NCBI GenBank assembly: GCA_963798985.1 | Contig: CAWCVL010000005.1 | Span: 372,001-436,000 of the forward strand | DNA: 64,000 nt | Direction of reading: 5' to 3' | Source: JACCTU01 sp963798985 | GTDB lineage: Bacteria; Actinomycetota; Thermoleophilia; Gaiellales; Gaiellaceae | Notes under the pieces: model-generated | Databases searched by the model: none | What the model was told of the DNA's origin: nothing | The model's input: only the letters and a program-made list of their open reading frames with translations | Position numbers and translations under genes: made by a program | In this document: piece after piece, positions 27,677 to 35,787 of the stretch | How the letters are laid out: every line of letters starts with the position of its first letter | How positions within the stretch are numbered: the stretch's first letter is position 1

Positions 27677-28668
27677 GCAGCCATCTCCTCTGTCCATTCG
27701 ATCAAGCCGGAGCCCCACGTGAGGCCGGCACCCATTCCCGTCATCAGCACCTTCGCCCCCGGCTTCAACCTTCCGTCTTTCGCGGCGTCGGCGAGCGCCA
27801 GCGGGATCGACCCCGAAGACGTGTTCCCGTACTTCTGCACGTTGATCACGACCTTCTCCGGCGGGAAGCCGAGCTTCTTCGCCGCGTGGTCGATGATCCG
27901 GATGTTCGCCTGGTGCGGCACGTAGACGTCGACGTCGTCGACCGTCATCCCGACCTCGTCGAGCAGCTTCTGCGCGGACGAGACGAGCACGCGCGTCGCG
28001 AACTTGTAGACCTCGCGGCCGTTCATCTTCACGAACGACTCGGGGTCCTCGAAGTGCCGCGAGCCGCTGCCCGGGAGCCAGAGTGCCTCGCCGCCCCCGC
28101 CGTCGGCGCCCAGCTCGAAGCCGAGGAACCCGCCCCGCTCGACCGGCTCCATCACCACGGCGCCCGCGCCGTCGCCGAAGAGCACGAGCGTCGAGCGATC
28201 GTCGAAGTCGAGGATCTTCGAGAGGACGTCGCCGCCGACCACGAGGGCGCGGCGGGACAGCCCGGACGCGAGCATCCCGTAGGCCTGCGCGATCGCGTAG
28301 ACGAAGCCGGTGCAACCGGCGAGCAGGTCGTACGCCGCGGCGTCCGGCATGCCGAGCTGGTCGGCGAGGAGCGCCGACGACGTCGGGAACAACATGTCCG
28401 GCGTCACCGTCGCGCAGAGCACGAGGTCGATCGACGAAGCCTCGACCCCGGCGCTCGCGAGCGCCTGGAGGCAGGCGGGCCGCGCGATGTCGGTCAGCGC
28501 TTCGTCCTGCGTCGCGAACCGTCGCTCGCGAATGCCGGTTCGCTCCACGATCCACTCGTCCGAGGTGTCGACGAACTCCTTGAGGTCGTCGTTCGTCACG
28601 ATCTTGGCCGGCACGTTCACGCCGAGGCCCGTGATCCCGATCCGCGCGCCGTTCGCCTTGCCGATCAC
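27673..28668 (-). CDS. fabH: beta-ketoacyl-ACP synthase III
   Basis: FabH condenses acetyl-CoA (or a branched primer) with malonyl-ACP to start chains. The catalytic triad is visible: Cys in LLAGCTGFVYAI, His in VPHQANIRIID and Asn in KYGNTSSGSI. The N-terminus GITGLGVNVPAKIVTN follows the GTG at 28668, which overlaps the fabZ stop by 4 bp. The frame extends further upstream, but that part lies in fabZ and is not family-like. Length is 331 residues. Confidence 0.95.
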   Translation of the reverse strand: MIGKANGARIGITGLGVNVPAKIVTNDDLKEFVDTSDEWIVERTGIRERRFATQDEALTDIARPACLQALASAGVEASSIDLVLCATVTPDMLFPTSSALLADQLGMPDAAAYDLLAGCTGFVYAIAQAYGMLASGLSRRALVVGGDVLSKILDFDDRSTLVLFGDGAGAVVMEPVERGGFLGFELGADGGGGEALWLPGSGSRHFEDPESFVKMNGREVYKFATRVLVSSAQKLLDEVGMTVDDVDVYVPHQANIRIIDHAAKKLGFPPEKVVINVQKYGNTSSGSIPLALADAAKDGRLKPGAKVLMTGMGAGLTWGSGLIEWTEEMAA

Positions 28669-29093
28669 TGCTCCACCGCAAACGTCAGGGTCCCGCGAAC
28701 GGCGAGCTCGCCGTTGACGGTCGCCCTCGCCTTCCCACGCCCGATCGGGCCGCGCACCTGCTCGAGCAGGCACTCGAGCGTCAACTCCTCGCCCGGGCGG
28801 ACGACGCGCTTGAAGCGAACGTCGTCGATCCCCGCGAAGAGCGCGAGCTTGCCGCGGTTCTCCTCCTGGACGAGCACGGCGACCGCGCCGGCCTGGGCGA
28901 GCGCCTCGACCATCTTCACCCCCGGCATGATCGGGTTGCCGGGGAAGTGCCCGGCGCAGTCTTCGTCCGTGACGACCTTGCGCGCGACGACACGCGAGCC
29001 GGGCTCGAGCTCGAGCACCTCGTCGAGCAGGAGAAAGGGGTCACGGTGGGGGAGGATCTCCTCGATCTGGGCCTTCCCGAACGGCGCGTTCAC
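28665..29093 (-). CDS. fabZ: 3-hydroxyacyl-ACP dehydratase
   Basis: FabZ dehydrates 3-hydroxyacyl-ACP. The 142-residue hotdog protein shows ILPHRDPFLLLDEV, the catalytic His in AGHFPGNPIMPG and the catalytic Glu in KMVEALAQAG. It starts at GTG 29093 (NAPFGKAQIEEIL), overlapping the sigma factor stop by 4 bp. It is the first fab gene after the sigma factor. Longer upstream reading of the same frame is rejected because it lies within the sigma gene. Confidence 0.93.
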   Translation of the reverse strand: MNAPFGKAQIEEILPHRDPFLLLDEVLELEPGSRVVARKVVTDEDCAGHFPGNPIMPGVKMVEALAQAGAVAVLVQEENRGKLALFAGIDDVRFKRVVRPGEELTLECLLEQVRGPIGRGKARATVNGELAVRGTLTFAVEQ

Positions 29094-29677
29094 GCCACGC
29101 GCTCCTCGAGCCGTTCTCGCAAGCTGTTCCGCGCGCGGTGCGCGTAGCACTTCGCCGTGCCGACCGGCATTCCGCTCGCAGCCGAGATCTCCTCGAACGA
29201 GTACCCGAGCGCGTCTTTCAGGACGACGACGCGCGCCTGCGCCGGCGGGAGCTCGAGCAGACACGTTCGGAGCTCGTCGCGGTCGCCCACGTCGCCGGCC
29301 GGTACCGCCGCGGTGAGGTCGTCCGGGAGCTCCTCCCAGGAGCGGCGTCGCGCGAGCGCGTCACGACAGGTGTTCACGACGAGGCGGTGCAGCCACGTGG
29401 CGAACTGCGATTCGCCGCGAAACTGCCGAATTCGCGTGCAGACCTTCGCCAACGACTCCTGCGCGGCGTCGCGAGCGTCCTCGGGATCACGGAGGATCCG
29501 CCGCGCGATCTTGTCGACCGCCGGCTGGTGGCGCGCGCACAGGGCTTCGAGCGCCTGCCGGTCGCCGTCCTTCGCGCGTTTGACCAAGATGGGGTCGCTC
29601 AGCCTCTCGTAGGCGAGCGACGAGTTCGCCCGCAGCGGTTGCCTGATTGGACCGGCCTTGGAGCGAAGCGGTTGCAC
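29090..29677 (-). CDS. ECF-type RNA polymerase sigma factor at the head of the fab operon
   Basis: Region 2 covers DPEDARDAAQESLAKVCTRI and SQFATWLHRLVVNTCRDAL. Region 4 covers LPPAQARVVVLKDALGYSFEEI and PVGTAKCYAHRARNSLRERL. There is no anti-sigma gene beside it. It is joined to fabZ by a GTGA overlap, so sigma factor and fatty-acid genes are co-translated. I chose the second GTG (29677; MQPLRSKAG) because it lies 6 nt after TAAAGT; a GTG two codons upstream would leave no gap after that box. Length is about 195 residues. Its target promoters are unknown. Confidence 0.9.
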   Translation of the reverse strand: MQPLRSKAGPIRQPLRANSSLAYERLSDPILVKRAKDGDRQALEALCARHQPAVDKIARRILRDPEDARDAAQESLAKVCTRIRQFRGESQFATWLHRLVVNTCRDALARRRSWEELPDDLTAAVPAGDVGDRDELRTCLLELPPAQARVVVLKDALGYSFEEISAASGMPVGTAKCYAHRARNSLRERLEERVA

Positions 29678-29683
29678 CGCCAC

Positions 29684-29689
29684 ACTTTA
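29684..29689 (-). promoter_or_regulatory. putative -10 box of the sigma-fab operon
   Basis: TAAAGT on the minus strand sits 6 nt before the GTG at 29677. The divergent biotin ligase begins at 29696, leaving an 18-bp gap, so the two promoters must overlap. Confidence 0.45.
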
Positions 29690-29695
29690 CGGCCC

Positions 29696-30277
29696 GTGAA
29701 CGATTCGCTGGACCCCGAGACCCTGCTCCCGCTCCTCCGGGGTCGCTTCGGCAAGCCGTATACGTACGTCGAGCGGTGCGAATCGACCCAGCGCCTGCTC
29801 GCGGACGACGCGCCCGAGGGGGCCGTCGCCGCCGCGGACGAGCAGACGGCAGGCCGGGGCAGGCTCGGCCGCGACTGGGTCGCCCCGCCGGGATCGAGCG
29901 TGCTCGCGTCGATCGCGCTTCACCCCGACGTCCCGACTGCGAGGCTCGCCGAGCTCTCGCTCGTCGCAGGCCGGGCGGTCGCCCAGGCCCTTGCCGACGT
30001 GGCCGGCGTCGTCCCCGAGGTGAAGTGGCCGAACGACGTGCTGGTCGACGGCCGGAAGGTCGCGGGGATCCTGGCGGAGGCACGCGAAGGGTACGTCGTG
30101 CTCGGGATCGGCATCAACGTGCTCCAGACGACAGAGGAGCTGCCACCGCGTGCGCAGCACCCGGCGACCTCGCTGCTGCTCGAGACCGGCCGCCGCATCC
30201 CGCGCGCGGAGCTCCTCGCGGCCGTGCTCGACCACCTCGAGCGCGAGCACGACGCGTGGGTCGACGATTACCGCTGA
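29696..30277 (+). CDS. birA: biotin-[acetyl-CoA-carboxylase] ligase
   Basis: This enzyme activates biotin with ATP and attaches it to the biotin carrier protein. The 193-residue protein has the catalytic GRGRLGRDWVAPPGSS loop, VKWPNDVLVDGRKVAGIL and GIGINVLQ. It lacks the N-terminal DNA-binding domain, so it is the monofunctional type and not a BirA repressor. The start is GTG at 29696. It is divergent from the fab operon, which fits its role in supplying active acetyl-CoA carboxylase. It overlaps the convergent amidase gene by 10 bp. Confidence 0.93.
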   Translation: MNDSLDPETLLPLLRGRFGKPYTYVERCESTQRLLADDAPEGAVAAADEQTAGRGRLGRDWVAPPGSSVLASIALHPDVPTARLAELSLVAGRAVAQALADVAGVVPEVKWPNDVLVDGRKVAGILAEAREGYVVLGIGINVLQTTEELPPRAQHPATSLLLETGRRIPRAELLAAVLDHLEREHDAWVDDYR

Positions 30278-32319
30278 CGGATCGTCGTGTGGTTGCCCGC
30301 CGCGTCCCAGGCGGTGACGGCGATCAGCCCCGCGCCCCCGGCGAGCGAGAAACGCCCCGGCCCGACGACCGCCCTGACCCGGACGCCGCCGACCGAGCCG
30401 GTCACCGTCACCTGCTCGTTCACCGAGAAGCGGCGCTGCGCCTTCGAGAGCAGCACGAGCACCGGCTTCTTCGTGTCGGCCGCGAACCTCGCGGTCTGCG
30501 AACGGGTCCCGAACGGTCCCGTGGCCTGCAGGACGGCAGCGTGCTTCCCGTCGCGCAGGCGCCCGTCCCAGCGGATGTCCTGCGGCCCCGCCGGCAGGTC
30601 GCCCTCGTAGACGACGTCGCCCCCGACGATCGTGAGCTTCAGGTGCGCCGGCGCCGTGAGCACGAAGGTGAACGCGAGCTGGTCGAGCCGCCTGTCGCCG
30701 TTCGGCGAGTAGACAGCGGGCGAGACCGCAAACGCCGCGAGTGTTCGGTCGACGACGATCGGCACGACCGCGTTCGCCTCGCGGCCGCTCGGCGCCCTCG
30801 CGTTGAGCACGACCGAGTACCGACCGTCCGGCACACCGGTCGCCGTGAACCTGAACGACTGCCGCCCCGCCTTCTTCTGCTCGGCGAAGAGCGTCGCAAG
30901 CGTTGCGCCTGACGCGTCCCGAAGAGTCGCGGTCACGAGCGACGCGAGGCTGAGCGTGTAGCTGATCACGGTCGAGTCGGCCTGGCTGTCGCCGTTCGGG
31001 GTGAACGTCGCGGGCTTCGCCTGCGCGCTCGTCATCGTCAGCGCGGTCGCCACCTGGCCGATCGTGCCGATCGCGGGCCGCACGTCAGCGCCGGCCTCGA
31101 TCGCGTACGTGTAGCCGGCCGGCGCGGCGAACGTCGCGTCCCACGTCCAGTCGACGTTCGCTCCGGTGCCGGTGCCGGAGGCGACGGTCGCCCCGAGGGC
31201 GTCGGTCACGCGCACGCTCCACGGGCGCGCCGACGAGAGCCGGGCCGTGAAGCGCACGAGCCCACCTGCACTGCCGATGACGAGCGGGTCGTAGAGCTTC
31301 GGCAGCCCGAGCGCCGCGGCCTTGCGCGCGAGCGCCGGCAGTTGCGCGTAGAGGGCGTTCCCAGGGCATGACGTCGGGCCGGTGTCGCGATGGGCGGCGA
31401 TCGCAGCCAGCGGCACCGGCGTCCCCGACGGGAAGCGCGAGTTGCCGCCCGAGCTCCACGAGAGCCGGGAGAGCGGGTCGACGTGTGCAACGTCCAGCCG
31501 CCAGGCGAGCAGCGCCGCGATCGCGTCGAGCGCCTTGGCAGTCGGCCGCGTGTTCCCGTAGTTGCCGAGCAGCGAAATGCCGACGGAGCCCGTGTTGAAC
31601 CCCTCCGCGTGCGCGCCGACAACGTTGCGCTCGACGCCGCCGTAGCGGCCCTCGAACACCTGCCCGTACTTGTCGACGAGGAAGTTGTAGCCCACGTCGT
31701 TCCAGCCGTTGCCCTTGACGTGGTAGACCTGGATCGCGCGAACGATCGCCGCGGACTGAGCCGCCGTGTAGGCGTTCGCGCCCGCGGTGTGATGCACGAC
31801 CGCGAACTTGAGCGATTGCGCGAACACCGGGCCCGCACGACGGATCTCCTCGTCCGCGCGCCAGCTCGCGCGCGGGATCAACGCCGGCGAGCCGGCGATC
31901 GAGAGCGTGCGCGCCGGAACCGAGCGGACCGCACTCTGGACGAAGTGCGCGCGCAGGCGCGTGACCCGGCCGCGGAGCCGGTACTGGATCGCGTTCGAGG
32001 GACCGATCCAGTACGGGTTGCCGAGCCTCCACTCGAGCGCGGAGCGTCCCTCCGGCGTTCCCGCGTCCGGCACGTCGAACGGCTCCGGCTGCGCCGGGCG
32101 CCACGCCGTCCAGCGGCCGGCGACGGAGCGCGTTCGGAAGAGCACGTCGCCGGGACCGCGCCAGTGCAGGCCAACGAGGTCGAACACGGGCGGACGCGCA
32201 CTCGCGAGCGTGCGCGCGCCGCCGCCGAGCGGCACGTCCTGCGTCTTCAGCCGCGCGTCCTCCGCCAACGCTGAGGCGGGCAAGGCGAGCGCGATGACGA
32301 TGGCGGCGAGGAGCTTCAC
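30268..32319 (-). CDS. secreted N-acetylmuramoyl-L-alanine amidase (PGRP/Amidase_2) with FlgD-like Ig repeats
   Basis: A signal peptide is visible (KLLAAIVIALALPASALA, residues 2-19). The amidase domain about residues 150-330 keeps zinc ligands in VVHHTAGANAY and HRDTGPTSCPG, so it should cut the peptide from the glycan strand. Two later stretches, FTPNGDSQADS and YSPNGDRRLDQ, match the FlgD-like Ig repeat. The last ~70 residues form another beta-rich module. Length is 683. I chose GTG at 32319 because it begins the signal peptide; the frame is open further upstream but not secretory. It is a cell-wall hydrolase exported outside the membrane. Confidence 0.9.
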   Translation of the reverse strand: MKLLAAIVIALALPASALAEDARLKTQDVPLGGGARTLASARPPVFDLVGLHWRGPGDVLFRTRSVAGRWTAWRPAQPEPFDVPDAGTPEGRSALEWRLGNPYWIGPSNAIQYRLRGRVTRLRAHFVQSAVRSVPARTLSIAGSPALIPRASWRADEEIRRAGPVFAQSLKFAVVHHTAGANAYTAAQSAAIVRAIQVYHVKGNGWNDVGYNFLVDKYGQVFEGRYGGVERNVVGAHAEGFNTGSVGISLLGNYGNTRPTAKALDAIAALLAWRLDVAHVDPLSRLSWSSGGNSRFPSGTPVPLAAIAAHRDTGPTSCPGNALYAQLPALARKAAALGLPKLYDPLVIGSAGGLVRFTARLSSARPWSVRVTDALGATVASGTGTGANVDWTWDATFAAPAGYTYAIEAGADVRPAIGTIGQVATALTMTSAQAKPATFTPNGDSQADSTVISYTLSLASLVTATLRDASGATLATLFAEQKKAGRQSFRFTATGVPDGRYSVVLNARAPSGREANAVVPIVVDRTLAAFAVSPAVYSPNGDRRLDQLAFTFVLTAPAHLKLTIVGGDVVYEGDLPAGPQDIRWDGRLRDGKHAAVLQATGPFGTRSQTARFAADTKKPVLVLLSKAQRRFSVNEQVTVTGSVGGVRVRAVVGPGRFSLAGGAGLIAVTAWDAAGNHTTIRQR

Positions 32320-32382
32320 GGGAGCGAACGTCCAGAGTGACGGAACCACCAACTTCCCGCCGGTCGGGAGGACACCTCCGTA

Positions 32383-32388
32383 TAGAAT
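32383..32388 (+). promoter_or_regulatory. putative -10 box of the nfeD operon
   Basis: TAGAAT lies 8 nt before the nfeD GTG at 32397, within the short divergent gap shared with the amidase gene. No -35 match is clear. Confidence 0.4.
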
Positions 32389-32396
32389 CCTTACGA

Positions 32397-33683
32397 GTGA
32401 AAAGCACAGTTGTGCGGGGCTTTTCCCTTCTGCTCCTGGCAGCGGCCGCGGCACTCGCCGCGCCCGCCGGAGCCTCCGCCGCCCGCGTCCTCGCAATCGA
32501 GTTCGCGAACGACGTCAACCCGGTCACGCGCGACTTCGTCGAAGAGCAGCTGAAGCGCGCGGAGGAGGAGGACTACGACGCGGTCGTGATCCTGCTCGAC
32601 ACGCCCGGCGGGCTCGTCTCGTCGATGGAGGACATCGTCAAAGCCCAGCTCGCCTCCCCCGTTCCCGTGATCGTCTACGTGTCGCCCGAGGGCGCTTCGG
32701 CGACCTCGGCGGGCGCGTTCATCGCGCAGGCCGGAGACCTCCTGGCGATGGCGCCGCAAACCACGATCGGCTCGTCGACCCCGGTCGGGAGCGGCGGCGA
32801 GGATCTGCCGGACGACCTGCGCGAGAAGGCGGTCGAGAAGCTGTCGGCCCAGCTGCGCGGGCTCGCAAGCGACCACGGCCGCAACCCCGACGTCGGGGAG
32901 CGAGCCGTGCGCGGCGGCGACAGCTGGACGGCCGAGGAGGCCCTCGAGGAGAACGTGATCGACCTGATCGCGCCCGACCTGGCAACGCTGTTGAACGAGG
33001 CCGACGGGCGCACGACGGAGCCGAAGGGCCTCGTGCTCGAAACCGCGAACGCCGACGTCACGCTTGCCGAGCTCAGCCTCTGGCAGCAGATCCTCGACCT
33101 GCTGATCGATCCCAACGTGATCTTCATCATGGTGTCGATCGGCCTGATCGGGATCGTCGTCGAGCTCTGGAACCCCGGCCTGATCTTCCCTGGCACGGTC
33201 GGCGCGATCTCGCTGATCATCTCGCTCTTCGCGGCGCAGGTGCTGCCGGTGAACTGGGCCGGGTTCCTGCTGATGCTGCTCGCGGCCGTGTTCATCGGCG
33301 CCGAGCCGTTCGTCGCGAGCCACGGCGCGCTGACGGTCGCCGGCGCCGTCTGCTTCGTGCTCGGAGGCCTGCTGCTCTTCGAGCCGTCCGGCGGCGTCTA
33401 CGAGGTGTCGCTGCCACTGCTGATCGGGACCGCCGCAACGCTGGCGGGCCTGATGGCGCTGGTCGTCGTCAAGATCGTCCAGGTTCGGGAGAGCCCCGTC
33501 GCGGTCGGCCCGAACACGGTCGTCGGCACGAGCGGCGTCGTCCGGAACGGCGGAATGGTGTTCGTGAACGGCGAGCTCTGGCGTGCGCGGACCGAGAACG
33601 GCGAGCCGCTCCGGCAGGGCGACGAGGTCGAGGTCGAGCGGATGGACGGGCTCGAGCTCGTCGTCCGTCCGCGCGGCGCGTAG
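32397..33683 (+). CDS. NfeD family membrane serine protease-like protein
   Basis: The long-form NfeD protein (428 residues) has a signal sequence (residues ~8-28). A ClpP/SppA-like protease domain follows, with LDTPGGLVSSME, the nucleophile Ser in GASATSAGAFIA and the Lys in DDLREKAVEK. Then come about four to five membrane segments (residues ~235-370) and a C-terminal OB-fold NfeD domain (GTSGVVRNGGMV, VERMDGLELVV). Its usual partner, an SPFH protein, is encoded just downstream, which strongly supports the call. The pair is thought to act in membrane quality control. GTG at 32397 chosen because it begins the signal peptide. Confidence 0.93.
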   Translation: MKSTVVRGFSLLLLAAAAALAAPAGASAARVLAIEFANDVNPVTRDFVEEQLKRAEEEDYDAVVILLDTPGGLVSSMEDIVKAQLASPVPVIVYVSPEGASATSAGAFIAQAGDLLAMAPQTTIGSSTPVGSGGEDLPDDLREKAVEKLSAQLRGLASDHGRNPDVGERAVRGGDSWTAEEALEENVIDLIAPDLATLLNEADGRTTEPKGLVLETANADVTLAELSLWQQILDLLIDPNVIFIMVSIGLIGIVVELWNPGLIFPGTVGAISLIISLFAAQVLPVNWAGFLLMLLAAVFIGAEPFVASHGALTVAGAVCFVLGGLLLFEPSGGVYEVSLPLLIGTAATLAGLMALVVVKIVQVRESPVAVGPNTVVGTSGVVRNGGMVFVNGELWRARTENGEPLRQGDEVEVERMDGLELVVRPRGA

Positions 33684-33712
33684 GATCCAGGCGCACCCGG
33701 CGAAAGGACTCG

Positions 33713-34483
33713 ATGGCCTTCCTGATCCTGATCGGCGCAGCCGCCTTTCTCCTGCTGATCTTCCTGACGGCCGCGATCAAGGTCGCGCGCGAGTACGAGC
33801 GAGGCGTCGTGTTCCGACTCGGCCGCCTGCTCCAGCCGCCGAAGGGCCCGGGGCTCTTCCTGCTCATTCCGGTGATCGACCGCATGGTCCGCGTCGATCT
33901 CCGAACGATCACCCTCAACGTCCCACCGCAGGAAGTGATCACGAAGGACAACGTCCCCGTGCGCGTCAACGCGGTCGCGTACTTCCGGATCGTCGACCCG
34001 GCTGCGGCAATCGTCCAGGTCGAGAACTTCATGGTCGCCACGTCGCAGATCGCGCAGACCACGCTGCGATCGGTGCTCGGCCAGCACCTGCTCGACGAGC
34101 TTCTCTCGGAGCGCGACAAGATCAACGCGATCCTCCAGCAGATCATCGACGAGGCCACAGCACCGTGGGGCATCAAGGTCTCGATCGTCGAGGTCAAGGA
34201 CGTGGAGATCCCCGCCGGCATGCAGCGCGCGATGGCGCGCCAAGCCGAGGCCGAGCGCGAACGGCGCGCGAAGGTGATCGCCGCCGAGGGCGAGTTCCAG
34301 GCGTCCGAGCGCCTGAAGGACGCGGCGCTCGTGATGGCCGACACGCCGATCGCGCTCCAGCTCCGCTATCTCCAGACGCTGCTCGAGCTCGGCCCGTCGG
34401 CGTCGACGACGATCGTCTTCCCGGCGCCGATCGACCTGTTCAGGCCCTTCATCGAGAAGAGCGACCAGGGCCAGGCCACCTGA
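33713..34483 (+). CDS. SPFH/band 7 (slipin-type) membrane protein
   Basis: One N-terminal transmembrane helix (residues ~2-21) is followed by the band 7 domain: VFRLGRLLQPPKGPGLFLL, LRTITLNVPPQEVITKDN and VPVRVNAVAYFRIVDP. A coiled-coil rich stretch about residues 165-205 (QRAMARQAEAERERRAKVIA) is characteristic of slipins, which form ring oligomers in the membrane. The ATG at 33713 follows GAAAGGA. It is the standard partner of NfeD. Length is 256 residues. Confidence 0.94.
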   Translation: MAFLILIGAAAFLLLIFLTAAIKVAREYERGVVFRLGRLLQPPKGPGLFLLIPVIDRMVRVDLRTITLNVPPQEVITKDNVPVRVNAVAYFRIVDPAAAIVQVENFMVATSQIAQTTLRSVLGQHLLDELLSERDKINAILQQIIDEATAPWGIKVSIVEVKDVEIPAGMQRAMARQAEAERERRAKVIAAEGEFQASERLKDAALVMADTPIALQLRYLQTLLELGPSASTTIVFPAPIDLFRPFIEKSDQGQAT

Positions 34484-35298
34484 GCGGAGAGCTCCGCGAG
34501 GACCCGCTCTCGGGTCGGCAAGTCGTGGTCGCGGCCGGCCGCTCGAAGCGTCCCGGTGCGAGCTGGCCGCATGTCGAGCCGGCGACGCAGGAAGAGCTGG
34601 ACTCGTGCCCGTTCGATGCCGGCCGGGAAGACCGCACACCGCCGGAGATACTCACGCTGGGCGACCCTTGGCGGGTTCGCGTCGTCCCGAACCTGTACCC
34701 CGCGTTCGAGCGGCAGGAGGTCGTCGTCCACGCACCGGAACACGTTCGCTCGTTCGCCGAGCTCGACGACGAGCAGGTCACGCTCGTCGCCGAGGCCTGG
34801 CGACAGCGCCGCGAGGCAGAGCCCGCGGGCTACCTGCACGCGCTCGTCAACGAGGGGAAGGCTGCGGGCAGCAGCCTCGCGCACTCGCACTCGCAGCTCG
34901 TCTGGCTCCCGAGCTCACCACCGGCGGTGGAGGCAGAACGTGGTGAGGCCGACCGCGACAACGTGGTCGTCGAGCGCGGCGGTCTCGTCGCCAGGTGCCC
35001 CCGTGCCGGCCGCGTCCCCTACGAGTTGCTGATCGAACCGATCGAGCCGGAGCCAGACGCCTGGACAAGCGACCTGCTCCCAACTGCTCTGCAACTTCTC
35101 GCCGAGCTGCTCCGCCGTCTCCACATTGTGTGCGAAGGGGCCGTGCCGATGAACGCGTGGCTGCACACCGGCAAGCGCTGGCACCTGGAGGTCCTCCCAC
35201 GCCTCACCGTCCTCGCGGGCATTGAACTCGGGGCGGGGATCTACGTCAACACCCTCGCGCCGGAAGACGCAGCTGCCGAGCTTCGGTCGCCCGACTGA
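34480..35298 (+). CDS. galactose-1-phosphate uridylyltransferase-like / HIT-superfamily protein
   Basis: The fold is that of GalT with the HIT motif LAHSHSQLVWLP (His triad) near residue 130, preceded by LVNEGKAAGSS. VVVHAPEHVRSFAELDD and the WRVRVVPNLYPAFE region are also GalT-like. The family includes nucleotidyltransferases, but the exact substrate is unknown. I place the start at CTG 34480, in a CTGA overlap with the SPFH gene, because the conserved N-terminus LREDPLSGRQVVVA begins there; no ATG/GTG/TTG fits upstream of that motif. Length is about 272 residues. It ends near a hairpin terminator. Confidence 0.75.
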   Translation: MSGELREDPLSGRQVVVAAGRSKRPGASWPHVEPATQEELDSCPFDAGREDRTPPEILTLGDPWRVRVVPNLYPAFERQEVVVHAPEHVRSFAELDDEQVTLVAEAWRQRREAEPAGYLHALVNEGKAAGSSLAHSHSQLVWLPSSPPAVEAERGEADRDNVVVERGGLVARCPRAGRVPYELLIEPIEPEPDAWTSDLLPTALQLLAELLRRLHIVCEGAVPMNAWLHTGKRWHLEVLPRLTVLAGIELGAGIYVNTLAPEDAAAELRSPD

Positions 35299-35317
35299 GA
35301 CTACGAGCTGACGCGGA

Positions 35318-35336
35318 GGCGCGGCTCTGCCGCGCC
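35318..35336. terminator. GC-rich hairpin between convergent genes
   Basis: GGCGCGGC and GCCGCGCC form a perfect 8-bp stem around a TCT loop, between the end of the GalT-like gene and the end of the MerR-like gene. No U-tract follows on either strand, so termination efficiency is uncertain. The palindrome could serve both directions. Confidence 0.5.
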
Positions 35337-35353
35337 GTGAGCCAACTGCGGCT

Positions 35354-35671
35354 CTAGGAGCCGAGCGACTCAGCCGCGAAAGGAGCGGAGCTTCTTTCGC
35401 GGAACGTTCGTGCGGCGTCGATCGCCGCGCCGAGGTTCAGGCCCTTGTCCTTCGCCTGCTTGATCAGCATCACCGTCTCGAGCGCGTCGATGTCGTAGAT
35501 GCGCTGCTTGCGGCCCTTGGTCGGGATCTGCGCCTTGTTCGTCCAGTAGTCCAACTGCATCTTCGAGATGCCGGCGATCTGGCACACCTGGCCGAGGTAG
35601 AGCTCGACCTTGCCGAGATGCTCTGCGAGGTTGATCGGCTCGAGCAGATCAACCTGTCTCCCTGCTGCCAC
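35354..35671 (-). CDS. MerR-like helix-turn-helix regulator
   Basis: The 105-residue protein carries an N-terminal winged HTH of the MerR type: LGQVCQIAGISKMQLDYW, then GRKQRIYDIDALETVMLI. The helices then run to the C-terminus (KQAKDKGLNLGAAIDAAR), with no effector-binding cysteines or extra domain. Its ligand and targets are unknown. The GTG at 35671 follows AAGGAG with 6-nt spacing. A TATAAC box lies 51 nt upstream. It sits downstream of gyrA in the same direction with its own promoter. Confidence 0.85.
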   Translation of the reverse strand: MAAGRQVDLLEPINLAEHLGKVELYLGQVCQIAGISKMQLDYWTNKAQIPTKGRKQRIYDIDALETVMLIKQAKDKGLNLGAAIDAARTFRERSSAPFAAESLGS

Positions 35672-35721
35672 GGAACACTCCTTGGAGGATGAACGCGAGC
35701 GAGTTTCGACCCCTCTTTGGA

Positions 35722-35727
35722 GTTATA
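35722..35727 (-). promoter_or_regulatory. putative -10 box of the MerR-like gene
   Basis: TATAAC on the minus strand, 50 nt before the start codon, gives a leadered transcript with a proper Shine-Dalgarno, unlike the leaderless genes nearby. A TTCCCA at 17-bp spacing is a weak -35. Confidence 0.35.
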
Positions 35728-35787
35728 GAACCCTTCGTCGCTTTTGGGAAGGGGACGACGCGCAAATACCCCTCGACCGAGCGGGCG

